From Porphyridium purpureum (lineage: Eukaryota; Rhodophyta; Bangiophyceae; Porphyridiales; Porphyridiaceae): DNA of 64,000 nt. The position numbers were made by a program, and so were the translations under genes. How positions within the stretch are numbered: the stretch's first letter is position 1; each line of letters starts with the position of its first letter. Where the stretch lies: NCBI GenBank assembly GCA_008690995.1, contig VRMN01000006.1:196501-260500 (forward strand), read 5' to 3'. Positions 37,315 through 47,716 of the stretch are shown piece by piece. The notes beneath the pieces are model-generated. The model searched no databases and had not been told where the DNA came from. It saw only the letters and a program-made list of their open reading frames with translations.

Positions 37315-39183
37315 ATGGGTGTCACTGCAGCGCTTCTGAAGCGCGCGCACGCGTACCCATGGACTGCGCTGGCGGCCGCACAGGTGATGGTGCAGAGCCC
37401 CTCGTCTGCTTCTGCTGCGACGAAGACCGCAGCGTCCGTCGCAAGGTTTCCGCTTTCCGTTGAGACTCCTCTTCGAACGACACCAGGGAGGTCCGAGTCG
37501 AATCCGTACAACCGCATCTGGAGTGCCAGTGCTCGTAGCGTCGCAACTGCGGCAGCAACGCTGGCAGCCGTGTGGGGAGCCGGGATGTATGAGACTGGAT
37601 GGATGATTCACGCAGACCAAGGCGATGGACCATCCTCGAACGGCGAGCAGAAGCAAGGCGTTGGGCTCCAGATGTGTCTACAGGAACTGTGCGAGCATTT
37701 TAAGACGAGACCGCATGTGATCACGGCTGACCAGGATGAGCGCTCGAGCTTCTCGCGTGACCCGTCCTTCCACAACCCCGTTTTGCCGGACGCTGTTGTG
37801 CGACCAGAGAGTGTGGACGATGTTGTGGCCGTTGTCAAAGCATGCAGCAAGTATAAGGTGCCCATTATTCCATTTGGCGCCGGTACGTCGCTTGAAGGAC
37901 ATGTTATTCCGACCGAGTCGCGACGTGGGATAACCATGAGTCTTGCCGCGATGGATGCGATGCTCGAGTTCAGGCCGGAAGATATGACCGTGACTGTGCA
38001 ACCCGGGATGAGCTATAATGATTTGAACGAATGGTTGGAGCCCCACAGGTTGTTCTTCCCGCCGGACCCAGGTGCCGGTGCCCAAATTGGAGGCATGATC
38101 GGCACCAATTGCGGCGGGACCAATGCAGTGATGCACGGTTCAATGAAGGATAATGTACTGAGTCTGGAAGTTGTGCTTGCCAACGGGGACGTTATTCAGA
38201 CACGCAAAAATACTCGCAAGAGCTCAGCTGGGTACCAAATTACGAACCTGTTCGTCGGGTCTGAGGGCACGCTGGGCGTTGTAACTTCTGCCACGCTCAA
38301 GCTGTCACCGCTTCCAAAGACGAGTTCGGTGGTGCTCATGACCTTTGATTCTATTGGATCAGCAGCAGCATGCGCTGCGCATCTTGTGAGCAGCGGCGTG
38401 CCGCTTTCGCGTTGTGAATTGCTGGACGATGTCATGATTCGCGCCGTCAAGGTCACAGAGCCGCTGCCAGATGTGCCGGACGGCAGAACGGTGCTTCTAG
38501 TCGAGCTGGTGGGTACACCTGATCATGTCAAGACCAATGTTGAAATGGTGTCCAGCTGCGCGAGCGACTTTAAGGTGAAGTCTCTGCGTATGTCGCAGAA
38601 TGACGAAGAGCGTGAAGAGTTATGGCGGATCCGGAAGGTCGCCTACTGGAACACGTACAGCCTGCGCAGCGGGTGCGAGGTGTGGACGACAGACGTGTGC
38701 GTGCCTATTTCACGGCTCGCCGAGTGCATTGAACAGAGCCGTTCCGACTTTGCTCAAGCCGGCTTGATCGCGCCGGTGGTCGCGCACGCTGGAGACGGCA
38801 ACTTCCACTTCTTCATTCTGTTTGACCCTGCGAACAGCGCGGAAGTTGAGCTTGCGGCATCCGTGAACCGCAAGATGGTGCTGAGGGCGCTTGACATGGG
38901 CGGCACGTGCACTGGTGAACATGGCGTTGGCATGGGGAAGATGGAGTTCCTCGAGCCGGAACATGGCGAGCCGACGCTGAACCTCATGCGAAGCATCAAG
39001 CGCGCACTGGATCCAGACGAGCTGTTCAACCCCGGGAAGATCCTACCCGCCGCGCATCTGGCTAGCGAGCACGTTCCGCAGGGCGCACCGCCGTCCCCAC
39101 TGCCTCACACCGGCGCGTCTTGCTCCTCCTCCCTCACCCCCACCATCGACTCCCCCCACACCAAAACTGAAACCACGCGCTGA
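37315..39183 (+). CDS. D-lactate dehydrogenase (cytochrome type), probably mitochondrial
   Basis: 622 residues from the ATG at 37315. The N-terminal ~90 residues are Ala/Ser/Arg-rich, with a hydrophobic ATAAATLAAVWGAGMY, as in an inner-membrane presequence. The FAD_binding_4 domain follows: VLPDAVVRPESVDDVVAVVKAC, VPIIPFGAGTSLEGH, MTVTVQPGMSYNDLNEWL, FFPPDPGAGAQIGGMIGTNCGG and FVGSEGTLGVVTSATLKL. The C-terminal FAD-oxidase domain includes VVAHAGDGNFHFFILFD and GTCTGEHGVGMGKMEFLEPEHG, then DPDELFNPGKILP. This fits DLD/GLDH-type flavoenzymes passing electrons from D-lactate (or a related 2-hydroxy acid) to cytochrome c. A Pro/Ser/Thr-rich C-terminal tail of ~40 residues is unusual. Confidence 0.88.
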   Translation: MGVTAALLKRAHAYPWTALAAAQVMVQSPSSASAATKTAASVARFPLSVETPLRTTPGRSESNPYNRIWSASARSVATAAATLAAVWGAGMYETGWMIHADQGDGPSSNGEQKQGVGLQMCLQELCEHFKTRPHVITADQDERSSFSRDPSFHNPVLPDAVVRPESVDDVVAVVKACSKYKVPIIPFGAGTSLEGHVIPTESRRGITMSLAAMDAMLEFRPEDMTVTVQPGMSYNDLNEWLEPHRLFFPPDPGAGAQIGGMIGTNCGGTNAVMHGSMKDNVLSLEVVLANGDVIQTRKNTRKSSAGYQITNLFVGSEGTLGVVTSATLKLSPLPKTSSVVLMTFDSIGSAAACAAHLVSSGVPLSRCELLDDVMIRAVKVTEPLPDVPDGRTVLLVELVGTPDHVKTNVEMVSSCASDFKVKSLRMSQNDEEREELWRIRKVAYWNTYSLRSGCEVWTTDVCVPISRLAECIEQSRSDFAQAGLIAPVVAHAGDGNFHFFILFDPANSAEVELAASVNRKMVLRALDMGGTCTGEHGVGMGKMEFLEPEHGEPTLNLMRSIKRALDPDELFNPGKILPAAHLASEHVPQGAPPSPLPHTGASCSSSLTPTIDSPHTKTETTR

Positions 39184-39279
39184 CCAGATGACAACGACAT
39201 CATCAAGGCATTCCAGAAGACCTGTCATCTTTATATATTTTCCAGCATCTCATTGTCATCTTTCAGTCAACATGCATAG

Positions 39280-39301
39280 TGTACAGTCATCTCACTGTAC
39301 A
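39280..39301. promoter_or_regulatory. TGTACAGT/ACTGTACA inverted repeat upstream of the SelK-like gene
   Basis: Perfect 8-bp arms (39280-39287 and 39294-39301) with a 6-bp spacer, 105-125 bp upstream of the start codon. A GA-rich leader (about 39351-39398) lies between it and the ATG. Confidence 0.45.
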
Positions 39302-39405
39302 TCCAACATGCTGGCGCTTCTCTTTTTGTTTCTGTTTCGTTTGAGGCTGAAGGGCGGGAGCGGGGAAGAGGCAGGAAGCGGGGGAAGAAGAAAGAGGGTC
39401 TCGAG

Positions 39406-39795
39406 ATGTATCTGAAGAACGGACAGGTGGTAGAAGGCAGTGCGCCGGCGTCGGCGCCCGCCGCGTCTGGAGCGCAGGGAGCGCTGGGCGCGCCGACGGG
39501 AGGCGCGTGGTTTTCGGGCGTGGGCACGTGGAGCAGCTCGCTGCCGGGCGTGCTTGGTAATGTGGTTGATGGCGTCTACGCGTATTTCGCGTCGCTCGTG
39601 ATGCCCGGATGGGAGGCGCAGTATTCCACGGGTTATGCGGCCACGGGGCGTAGCTCATATGCTGGTGGAAGTGCGGCAGGGGGCAGTGGAGGCGCGGGCG
39701 GGCGCGCGCCGGGGCCAAGAATTTACGGAATGGGAAGTGTGCGCAGCTCTCAAGGCGCTGCCGGCGGCGGGTGCGCTCGCGGTCGTTGCGGGTAG
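39406..39795 (+). CDS. Selenoprotein K (SelK/SelG)-like protein, Cys form
   Basis: 129 residues. It starts MYLKNGQVVEG, like MVYISNGQVLDSR of SelK, has one moderately hydrophobic stretch (LPGVLGNVVDGVYAYFASLVM), then a Gly/Ser/Arg-rich tail with GPRIYGMGSV and ends GGGCARGRCG. SelK has the same plan: short lumenal N-terminus, one membrane helix, Gly/Arg-rich cytosolic tail with RRMGRI and a C-terminal GGUGR. Here Cys sits where Sec is expected and the stop is TAG. Vertebrate SelK is an ER membrane partner in ER-associated degradation and palmitoylation; the role here is inferred. Start and tail agree with the family; the weak membrane helix lowers confidence. Confidence 0.6.
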   Translation: MYLKNGQVVEGSAPASAPAASGAQGALGAPTGGAWFSGVGTWSSSLPGVLGNVVDGVYAYFASLVMPGWEAQYSTGYAATGRSSYAGGSAAGGSGGAGGRAPGPRIYGMGSVRSSQGAAGGGCARGRCG

Positions 39796-40449
39796 GCTTG
39801 TGAGAAGTCGGTGGTCGTTCTCTCGGCACCAAGAGTGTGCTTCATTAAAGGAAGGGAATTTTTATGCATTTTCGTTTCCCTTTTTGTTTTCTTCGGGTCC
39901 CGCTTGAACGGCCGGAAATCCATTTTGGCGGAGCAGCGACAGCTGTACGGGATAACTGCGCGCAGTTGATACTGCCGACCACCTCGCACCGCCAGCTGCG
40001 CGCAGCAATCACGGAAAGTGACGGATGCAGCCATTCCCGGTTCCGAATCCAGTCCGGGGGCTGAGCGCGTATCGCGCGACACCACTTGGCCCGCTTCGTT
40101 CGGGAAGGAGAAGAACCCTGACAGCTATGGACCTGTCGATGAGTTTTCCGTACACTGGAAGAGCTCCGGCTTGAAGGCAGTACGCTCAACGACAATGTCG
40201 CTGCATTTGGCAAACCAGATGACGATGTGTAGATCTCCATGGGCCACGGCGAGTTCGCAAAAGACGCCGGTCGAGACGACGAGGAAAATCTGACGTTAGA
40301 TTCTGTGGGTCACGACAAAATACACCGTGCGCCGGCGCAGTTTGATGTTCCAAGAGACGCGCCCTCGTTGCTCTCACCCAGGAAGTGGAAGAAGACAGTC
40401 AGCGTCCAGCTGACAATCTCACAAGGTCGCAGAAGACGAAAAGATGAGC
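39796..40449. other. Gene-poor stretch upstream of the helicase pseudogene
   Basis: No convincing gene. Frames are short and broken on both strands. The segment may hold the decayed 5' part of the helicase relic that follows, but I cannot align any motif in it. Confidence 0.35.
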
Positions 40450-41560
40450 GGGGACGAGAACAGGGGGATTGCCGTGATCTTCCTGGTTTGCATGCTTTAG
40501 ACGAGTTGCCGAAGACACTGGAGCACGACATTCTAAAGGCTGTCCGCTGCGAGCTGCGATGGGAGCACCTGTCTCCGGATCAAGCGCACTGCATTGCAGT
40601 GGCACTGGAGAGGTTGGATCAGTTGGAATGACCCTGATACCCGTTCGCCAGCTGGCGACCTTAGTCGAAAGAGATGTGCTGCAACTCTTGTCTGCATGTG
40701 AGTTGAGCGTGCTGCTAGTTGCAGGGAGAAAGCCTCGTCATGAGGAGTTCAAGCAGCTACGACAAAAAAAGTAGTTCTCATTTTTTGATTGGCACGCTCG
40801 AACGCCTGATTGATTGGCTGAAAACACAAGCGTATGGGTCTCTGGTGCGTGTGTCTTGGTTTGTGCTCGACGAAAGAGGTCGTCTGCCGGATTTGTGGAC
40901 TTGGAAGCGCAGGTACGAGTCATCCTGAACCGAACAGGACCAGACCGACAACTGCTGCTTCTTTCGGCTGCACGCAGGCCGCTCAAATAAGCTCGTCGAT
41001 GAATTCTCTGCTGACATTGGTCCTCGCATTTGCATCCGGACCTGACGGGAATATGAGCTACGTATGCACTTGATCATGACTTGATTGGACAGCAATTTAA
41101 AGTCTTTGGTACTGAATGGAGACACCATGTAAGGCTTTGTGAAAACTTGCGGCTTGCCGGCCGGACAGGAGACGTTCAGACGTTCAAGAAATGTTCAGAC
41201 GAACAAGAGCACATCACTGTAAATCACACGGATAAGAGACTTCCTCCTCTGAAGCTCATCTTAGAGTTTCCTCGAGGCAGCTCCGCAGGGCTTGTGAACC
41301 CGCTGTGCGCATGTGTACTGCACCGCGAACTTGAAGGGCCGTGATCGTGCAGACGCCTGGAGTCATTTCAGCACCCGACTCAGACCCGTATTGGTCGCGT
41401 TCGCCTTGGCGGCTTGCGGCTTTCAAATCAACCGCGTTCGGCAGGTCAGCAACCACGTACCGCTTTCTTCAGTCCAAGTGCACATGCGTCGGCGTGGCCG
41501 CACTACGTGGGCCGGTGGACATGCTGTGGTGACCCGTTTGCTGCTGCGCACCAGGAAAGA
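40450..41560 (+). pseudogene. Decayed DEAD-box RNA helicase
   Basis: Pieces of a DEAD-box helicase appear in the right order in shifting plus-strand frames: a Q-motif-like LSPDQAHCIAVAL near 40570-40610, a motif Ia-like PVRQLATLVERDVLQLL (from PTRELA) near 40640-40690, RHEEFKQLR near 40737-40763, LIGTLERLIDWLK (from GTPGRL) near 40785-40825, VSWFVLDERGRL (motif II, normally DEAD) near 40850-40885, and VRVILNRTGPDRQLLLLSA (motif III SAT region) near 40917-40971. A VAALRGPVDM-like segment near 41495-41525 may be motif V. Several stops and frame changes and the altered DEAD and SAT motifs show that it is not functional. Motif I (GKT) is not recognisable. An A-rich tract at about 41661-41685 follows. 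Confidence 0.65.
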
Positions 41561-42900
41561 AGAAGTGCTGTTCGCGAATGGCTTGGATGCCAAGCTATTG
41601 AAATCATGACGAGCACATTCGTGACTTGTGCGTCTGTCCGTCACTTGGAATCCTGCAGCTCCAAAAAACAAAAACAAAAAAAAATGGCGCGAGATTTAGC
41701 AGTTGGCGACACGAAACGCAGCGCTTGTTTCCAGGCTGGGATGCTGGTAAAGATGGTGTGTGAATGAAAGTCTGAGAACGAGAGAGGGAGAGGAAGACAG
41801 GCAGACCCGTTGGGTGGACGCTGGTCATGCCGCGCGCAGCGCGCCGCCGTGATCGCCTGGCTCGGAGGCGCCAGGCGATAGAGCGGTGTCGCAAGCACGA
41901 GCAGGTGGGGCACGTGCTGGAGGCTGCCATGCGGTGTCTGGTTGGTGCGATGGGCGCGGCAGCGGGCCCTCACGCAGGCGCGGGGACGGGAGAAAGTGGT
42001 CCTCATGCAGTATTGTCGTTGCGGGTGCCATCATTTTCACATCAGTCGCATCCTATGCAGTAACAGCATGCACGCCTACAAGGTGTGCCCCCGGCTCACC
42101 GCGAGCCCTTTCACGACCGAAGGAGCTTTGCGCTTGATGGCAATATGCACGCAACAAGACTGGAACTGAACGAATTTCTCCGCGACGTATTTGAACAGAC
42201 GTTAACGAGCGTACAAGACGTGCAGGATGCCGACGAACCGAAGTGGCCCGGCCGTGGAGGATTCTATAGCCGAGCGTTGTGCACTGAATACGTGCTTGAT
42301 GTGATTGGATATTTGCTCAGGGGTAGCAGCCGGGAAAGCTTCCGATAGAACATCATTTGGTGTGCGGTTTGCGAGCAGGCTCGTCCGTACTTCATTTCAG
42401 GATCTGTGATGACAGGGAGAATAGGGTACTTCTCAAACCATCTGACCAACCTGAACTCGCGGATGACCTTTGTGGTAGGGGCAAATGGAAGCGACAGGCA
42501 TTCTGGCCTCTCGGCACTAGCGATTTGATTCCGCATCGGTCTTGGATACGAGCGTCGTGACATTGGTGAAACGACTCGCTGACGCCGTTGCATATAGGAT
42601 AGCTTCGGGTATGCCGCCTCTGTGTTTTGCCCTTCAGGGCTTCTGAGAGGACATATTGTAGGCTGAGGTTATGTGGAGAGTCGTGCAATGTGTCCAAGGC
42701 CGCCTTTTGCTGAAAGCTTGAATAAGCGCCCGCGAGCCTGCGATGCTGGAGCACCTATAGTTGTATCACTTGCTTGCACAACGCCGTAAGTACGCTGAAG
42801 GATGCAAGACGCGTCTGCGGTTTGCCACAAACTCACACAGTAGCGCAGACCGCGATGAATTAGCCTGAGTTACTATCCGTGTGAGTCACCCGGCGCTTAA
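41561..42900. other. Gene-poor stretch with unassigned relic-like frames
   Basis: An A-rich tract (about 41661-41685) is followed by a purine-rich leader-like segment (41764-41808) and a 78-codon frame from the ATG at 41827 (MPRAARRRDRLARRRQAIERC...), which could be a first exon or chance. A plus-strand frame ending at 42348 contains RLELNEFLRDVFEQTLTSVQD, and an opposite frame at about 42264-42593 contains REFRLVRWFEKYPILPVITD. Both look protein-like but I recognise neither. I can support no complete gene. Confidence 0.35.
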
Positions 42901-45468
42901 TTAAAGAGTTTTAAGCTCCTCAAGGTCAATGGCCTCAAAGATTGATCCACGCCGCTGCGCGAAAATGAGACGCTTGCTGGCGTCTATGTACACAGGCTTG
43001 CTCGCGAACAGGTACACAGTGTTCCCATTCACATTCCTTCCACTGGGTACCATCTCGACCCCAAGCTTCTCCGCATACTTCTGAACAAGCTCACGCAGCG
43101 TCAGCGAATCATCGTTCGCGGCACTTGCCATCCTCTTCGACGCTGTCGGCTGATTTTTTCGCACTGATCCAAGTCCCGACTGCGCGCGCGCCGGTTCCTT
43201 CCACAGTGAGAGACGGTGATGCAAAAAGGAAGCCGCGCCCCACTCGCTTGCACCGGCCGCAATGTGCTCTCCGAGCGCCATGTTGATCATATCAAGACCT
43301 GCCAGAAAGCCGACCTTGATTGCATCGGTCTCTCGCAGTGCACTGGGTATTCTTTTCCTCCATTCGCTGTGCCAGGCTGAACTCGCCGCCAGATCCACAT
43401 CTGGGGCCTTGATCTTTCCCAGAAGCACGTGCAGCCAGACTGGCACAAAGGTGTCTAACAAAACATCACTGAGCGTATTGGTGGGAATCAAGCCGTCCCA
43501 TGCCTGCAGCACATTCAGTTCCTTGGCGCATGTTTCAAAAATAGCTGCGTCGACGCGTTTCTGGAGGTGCAACAGTAGCTTTGGAACGATGGCCTTGTCC
43601 ACAAAAGATCTCCACGAGTGCTTTTCCACGACGGCCTGCCACGGCTTCAGAATTCGAAGGAGAGACAGGTCGAACGGGCGCCACAACACAAGTATCGGGC
43701 TAATCCTGAGGCAGAATGGTTCAAATAGAGGCCGGATGTTTCGCTTTCCGAGCAACGGAAGCCACACGAACAACCACGCGTGCACCGGTACCTGATCTGC
43801 CATCGGATCCCACGACAAAATTTCCGCCTGCAGACGGGGAACCACAAGGTCCTTGGCAAGTACCTCCATGAACTCATCCGGCATTGCCGGTTGAGTGGCT
43901 TGAAGTGCGCCGATTAGTACATCAGGCCTCCGTGGATCCCACGCACACGAAGGTGCAGATATATGGTCACGTATCGCCGGGAGAACCCCGCGCATGAAAA
44001 GTACCGCCGTGCTTCTGTCATTGGTACCACCAAAGAGCGAGCTCAGCTCTGCCATATCATAGGCGAATGATGCACGTGTCGTCCCGCCTACGCGATTTAA
44101 GACATCGCCAAGCGACCTTTTGACCTGCTGAATACTCAGCTCGAGGACGAGCTTGTCCAGATTATCACGACAGCTCATCAAATCATGTTTCGTATCGAGC
44201 TGACATGGTGTTTCCGGCAGCGACCGTACCAATCTCACTATTTCCGGAATGGTCAGTTGACTTGCTTGAAAGCTGCGCAACAGCGACAACAAGGACTCGA
44301 CGTACTCGAGATGAAGTTTCGTATTTTCGACCACCTGGTGGGTCTCCTTTGCTTTGATCTCGACACGGTTTTGCGTATTCAAAGCCGCATGAGCCGCTTG
44401 CGCGTGTTTTGCGTCCTCACGCTTATGCTTCTTGATGAGCTGGTCGACGTTTCTGAGAAGTTCGGAAAGGCCTTGTGACGATCGCGCCACATGCTTGCCA
44501 GCCTGCAACTCTTTCTCGGGCTTTTCGTCGTGCGCCACAGTCGGAAAAGTACGTGTGCCATGTGCGCGTTCTTGTGCGACTCGAGACGTAGACGGATGGC
44601 AGTCAGATTTACGCAACGTGTGCCCTGGGCGCATAGCACCTGCACTTCCTTCCCGGCTTTCGTGGCTGAATCGACAGCCAGACGCCTGTTTGATTGGCGA
44701 AGACTCAGGCGACGGTGCTATGTCGTCAGCAGAAATACCCATTTGCCGCGACCGGCGCGGATGAATGACTAACGGCTCCGCGATACCCTGTTCGTGCTTG
44801 CCGAGCCGCTCGTTGAAGCCCCACTTGTCCAGAATGCCGAGCGCTTTCACGGAGTACAAACCGGTTCTCTGCAATCTGGGCAGGGCGCCAGAGCGAATCG
44901 CGGCTCTGGCATGCGACCGTGGTTGCGCACTTTCAGTCGTCTTTTCTTCAGCAGGACTTCCGAACACCGGAGGCTCTTGGCCATGATCGACGTTTGGTTT
45001 CGCTACGGGTTCAGCGCCTGATGAAGATGACGAAACAGAGGACGACGACGTCGAGCCACGAGAGCTGCGTTCCTCTGACGACCTGTCCGGACCACCAACG
45101 TCCGGGATGGGCTGCACCATTCCTACGGACGTGAATTTGGACGGGCTCAGCTGGAATGCATATCCGTGGTGCACTGGCACATGAAGGTGGACGTCTTCGT
45201 CACTTTCGTCCGTCATTGCATGGAACCGCTTACGTGGCCTCGAATCGCCTGTATCGCCAGTTTCCTCATCATCAATCATCGCAAACCCGTCGCTCGATTG
45301 CACTTGCGACAGCTCGTTCCAGGCATCCATGCTCCCAGAGTCGCTGTCGTCTTCTGCCGAGTCATCGAAATATGGGTCAGCCTCGCTCCACTCGTCATCT
45401 TCCAAGTAGTCGCCCCCATCTAAAAACTCCTCGAACTTCTCCGGCTGCTGTGCTGGGCTCGGGTCCAT
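42901..45468 (-). CDS. TFIP11: TFIP11/Ntr1-like splicing factor (G-patch, GCFC)
   Basis: 855 residues from the ATG at 45468; the frame extends upstream only to a GTG. The N-terminus is acidic (FEEFLDGGDYLEDDEWSEADPYFDD), as in TFIP11. A G-patch-like segment reads ALGILDKWGFNERLGKHEQGIAEPL near residue 210-235. A long coiled-coil and the GCFC region follow, with VPRLQAEILSWDPMADQVPVHAWLFVWLPLL (human [32 protein letters not shown]), ILKPWQAVVEKHSWRSFVDKAIVPKL and a C-terminal GNTVYLFASKPVYIDASKRLIFAQ matching the family end. TFIP11/Ntr1 activates DHX15/Prp43 to disassemble the lariat spliceosome. Its presence implies active splicing although the genes seen here lack obvious introns. Confidence 0.9.
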   Translation of the reverse strand: MDPSPAQQPEKFEEFLDGGDYLEDDEWSEADPYFDDSAEDDSDSGSMDAWNELSQVQSSDGFAMIDDEETGDTGDSRPRKRFHAMTDESDEDVHLHVPVHHGYAFQLSPSKFTSVGMVQPIPDVGGPDRSSEERSSRGSTSSSSVSSSSSGAEPVAKPNVDHGQEPPVFGSPAEEKTTESAQPRSHARAAIRSGALPRLQRTGLYSVKALGILDKWGFNERLGKHEQGIAEPLVIHPRRSRQMGISADDIAPSPESSPIKQASGCRFSHESREGSAGAMRPGHTLRKSDCHPSTSRVAQERAHGTRTFPTVAHDEKPEKELQAGKHVARSSQGLSELLRNVDQLIKKHKREDAKHAQAAHAALNTQNRVEIKAKETHQVVENTKLHLEYVESLLSLLRSFQASQLTIPEIVRLVRSLPETPCQLDTKHDLMSCRDNLDKLVLELSIQQVKRSLGDVLNRVGGTTRASFAYDMAELSSLFGGTNDRSTAVLFMRGVLPAIRDHISAPSCAWDPRRPDVLIGALQATQPAMPDEFMEVLAKDLVVPRLQAEILSWDPMADQVPVHAWLFVWLPLLGKRNIRPLFEPFCLRISPILVLWRPFDLSLLRILKPWQAVVEKHSWRSFVDKAIVPKLLLHLQKRVDAAIFETCAKELNVLQAWDGLIPTNTLSDVLLDTFVPVWLHVLLGKIKAPDVDLAASSAWHSEWRKRIPSALRETDAIKVGFLAGLDMINMALGEHIAAGASEWGAASFLHHRLSLWKEPARAQSGLGSVRKNQPTASKRMASAANDDSLTLRELVQKYAEKLGVEMVPSGRNVNGNTVYLFASKPVYIDASKRLIFAQRRGSIFEAIDLEELKTL

Positions 45469-45703
45469 CGCCTGTCTGCTCTCCGCCAACTGCAAAAGTC
45501 GGTCTCGCGCTTTAGGCACCGGCCATCATGGCCAAAAGTTTCTACGGACACTAGCTTAGCGCCTTGAGGAAAGGTTTGACCAGTGCTGGGCCGCGTTTTC
45601 AAGTCTTAGACAATAGTTTCCTCGTCGGCCGGCGACTGCTGGCTCGTGCGCGGGCGCTTGCGTCGACCGGAACGAACGTCCGCAGGTCGCGGCGCGCGGC
45701 ACG
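45469..45703. promoter_or_regulatory. Divergent promoter with a uORF, TFIP11 and SPT4
   Basis: 235 bp between divergent starts. On the minus strand a five-codon upstream frame (M-M-A-G-A-stop) lies at 45529-45512, 44 bp before the TFIP11 ATG. No GTACAGT element or TATA box is seen. Confidence 0.4.
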
Positions 45704-46078
45704 ATGAGGACCGGTGAAGTGGACTTGTCCGTGGTGCCGCTGGAATTTAACAGGACAAAGCTGCGCGCGTGCCTTTCCTGCTCGTTGGTCAAGACAGCGA
45801 CGCAGTTCTTTCGCGACGGGTGCGATAACTGCGAACGCTTTGCTGCCATGAAGGGTGATGAAGAGCGCGTGGAGGAGGCCACCACGCCGGCGTTCCTTGG
45901 TGTTTACGCGCTGATGAACCCAAAGGAGAGTTGGGTGTCAAAGTATCAGAATGTGAGGACATTCGTGCCGGGCTGCTACGCCATTTCCATGGACGCGGAG
46001 CTCCCTGCGTACTTGGAGGAAGTATATCGGGAAAATGGCGGCCGCGTAAAGCAAATCCGCGCCACGAATCTTGCTTAA
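45704..46078 (+). CDS. SPT4: Transcription elongation factor SPT4
   Basis: 124 residues, the usual length for SPT4. The N-terminal zinc ribbon is complete: LRACLSCSLVKTATQFFRDGCDNC, with C-x2-C and C-x2-C spaced as in human and yeast SPT4. The NGN-binding part follows: TTPAFLGVYALMNPKESWVSKYQNVRTFVPGCYAISM (human [35 protein letters not shown]). SPT4 pairs with SPT5 to form DSIF, which holds RNA polymerase II on the template. It is divergent from TFIP11. Confidence 0.95.
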   Translation: MRTGEVDLSVVPLEFNRTKLRACLSCSLVKTATQFFRDGCDNCERFAAMKGDEERVEEATTPAFLGVYALMNPKESWVSKYQNVRTFVPGCYAISMDAELPAYLEEVYRENGGRVKQIRATNLA

Positions 46079-46468
46079 GCGTCTGCATCATGGATTTCAA
46101 ACAGGCGAGAGACGGGACAGTCCAGTCTGCGTGCGCGATGGATCTTACCGGAAGGAATGTCCGTGTAGTTGCGTCGTTCGTGTTGTTCTAGACCAGAAGC
46201 CATATCAAATCGTAAAATGTGCACTTGACCAAACCATCTCCATTTGCCAGCAAACACTGGTTCCGTTCAGACAAGGTAAGGTGTTGGCCGTGACTCGACA
46301 CGAGAACAGGCGGTCAGTTCATAGAGATACCTTTATTTCAATGACCCTGTCACGTACGCTCGGAACCCAGAGCATGATTAACCGGACGCCCCCGTCCGTG
46401 TTCGCACAAACGCGCCACTAGTCACTCGCCCCTCACGCGCGCACGAACTGACAGAGCCGGCAACCAGT
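46079..46468. other. Convergent 3' intergenic region
   Basis: 390 bp between SPT4 and the ubiquitin-L40 gene, holding their 3' untranslated regions. I see no gene or repeat in it. Confidence 0.4.
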
Positions 46469-47716
<1,248 letters not shown>

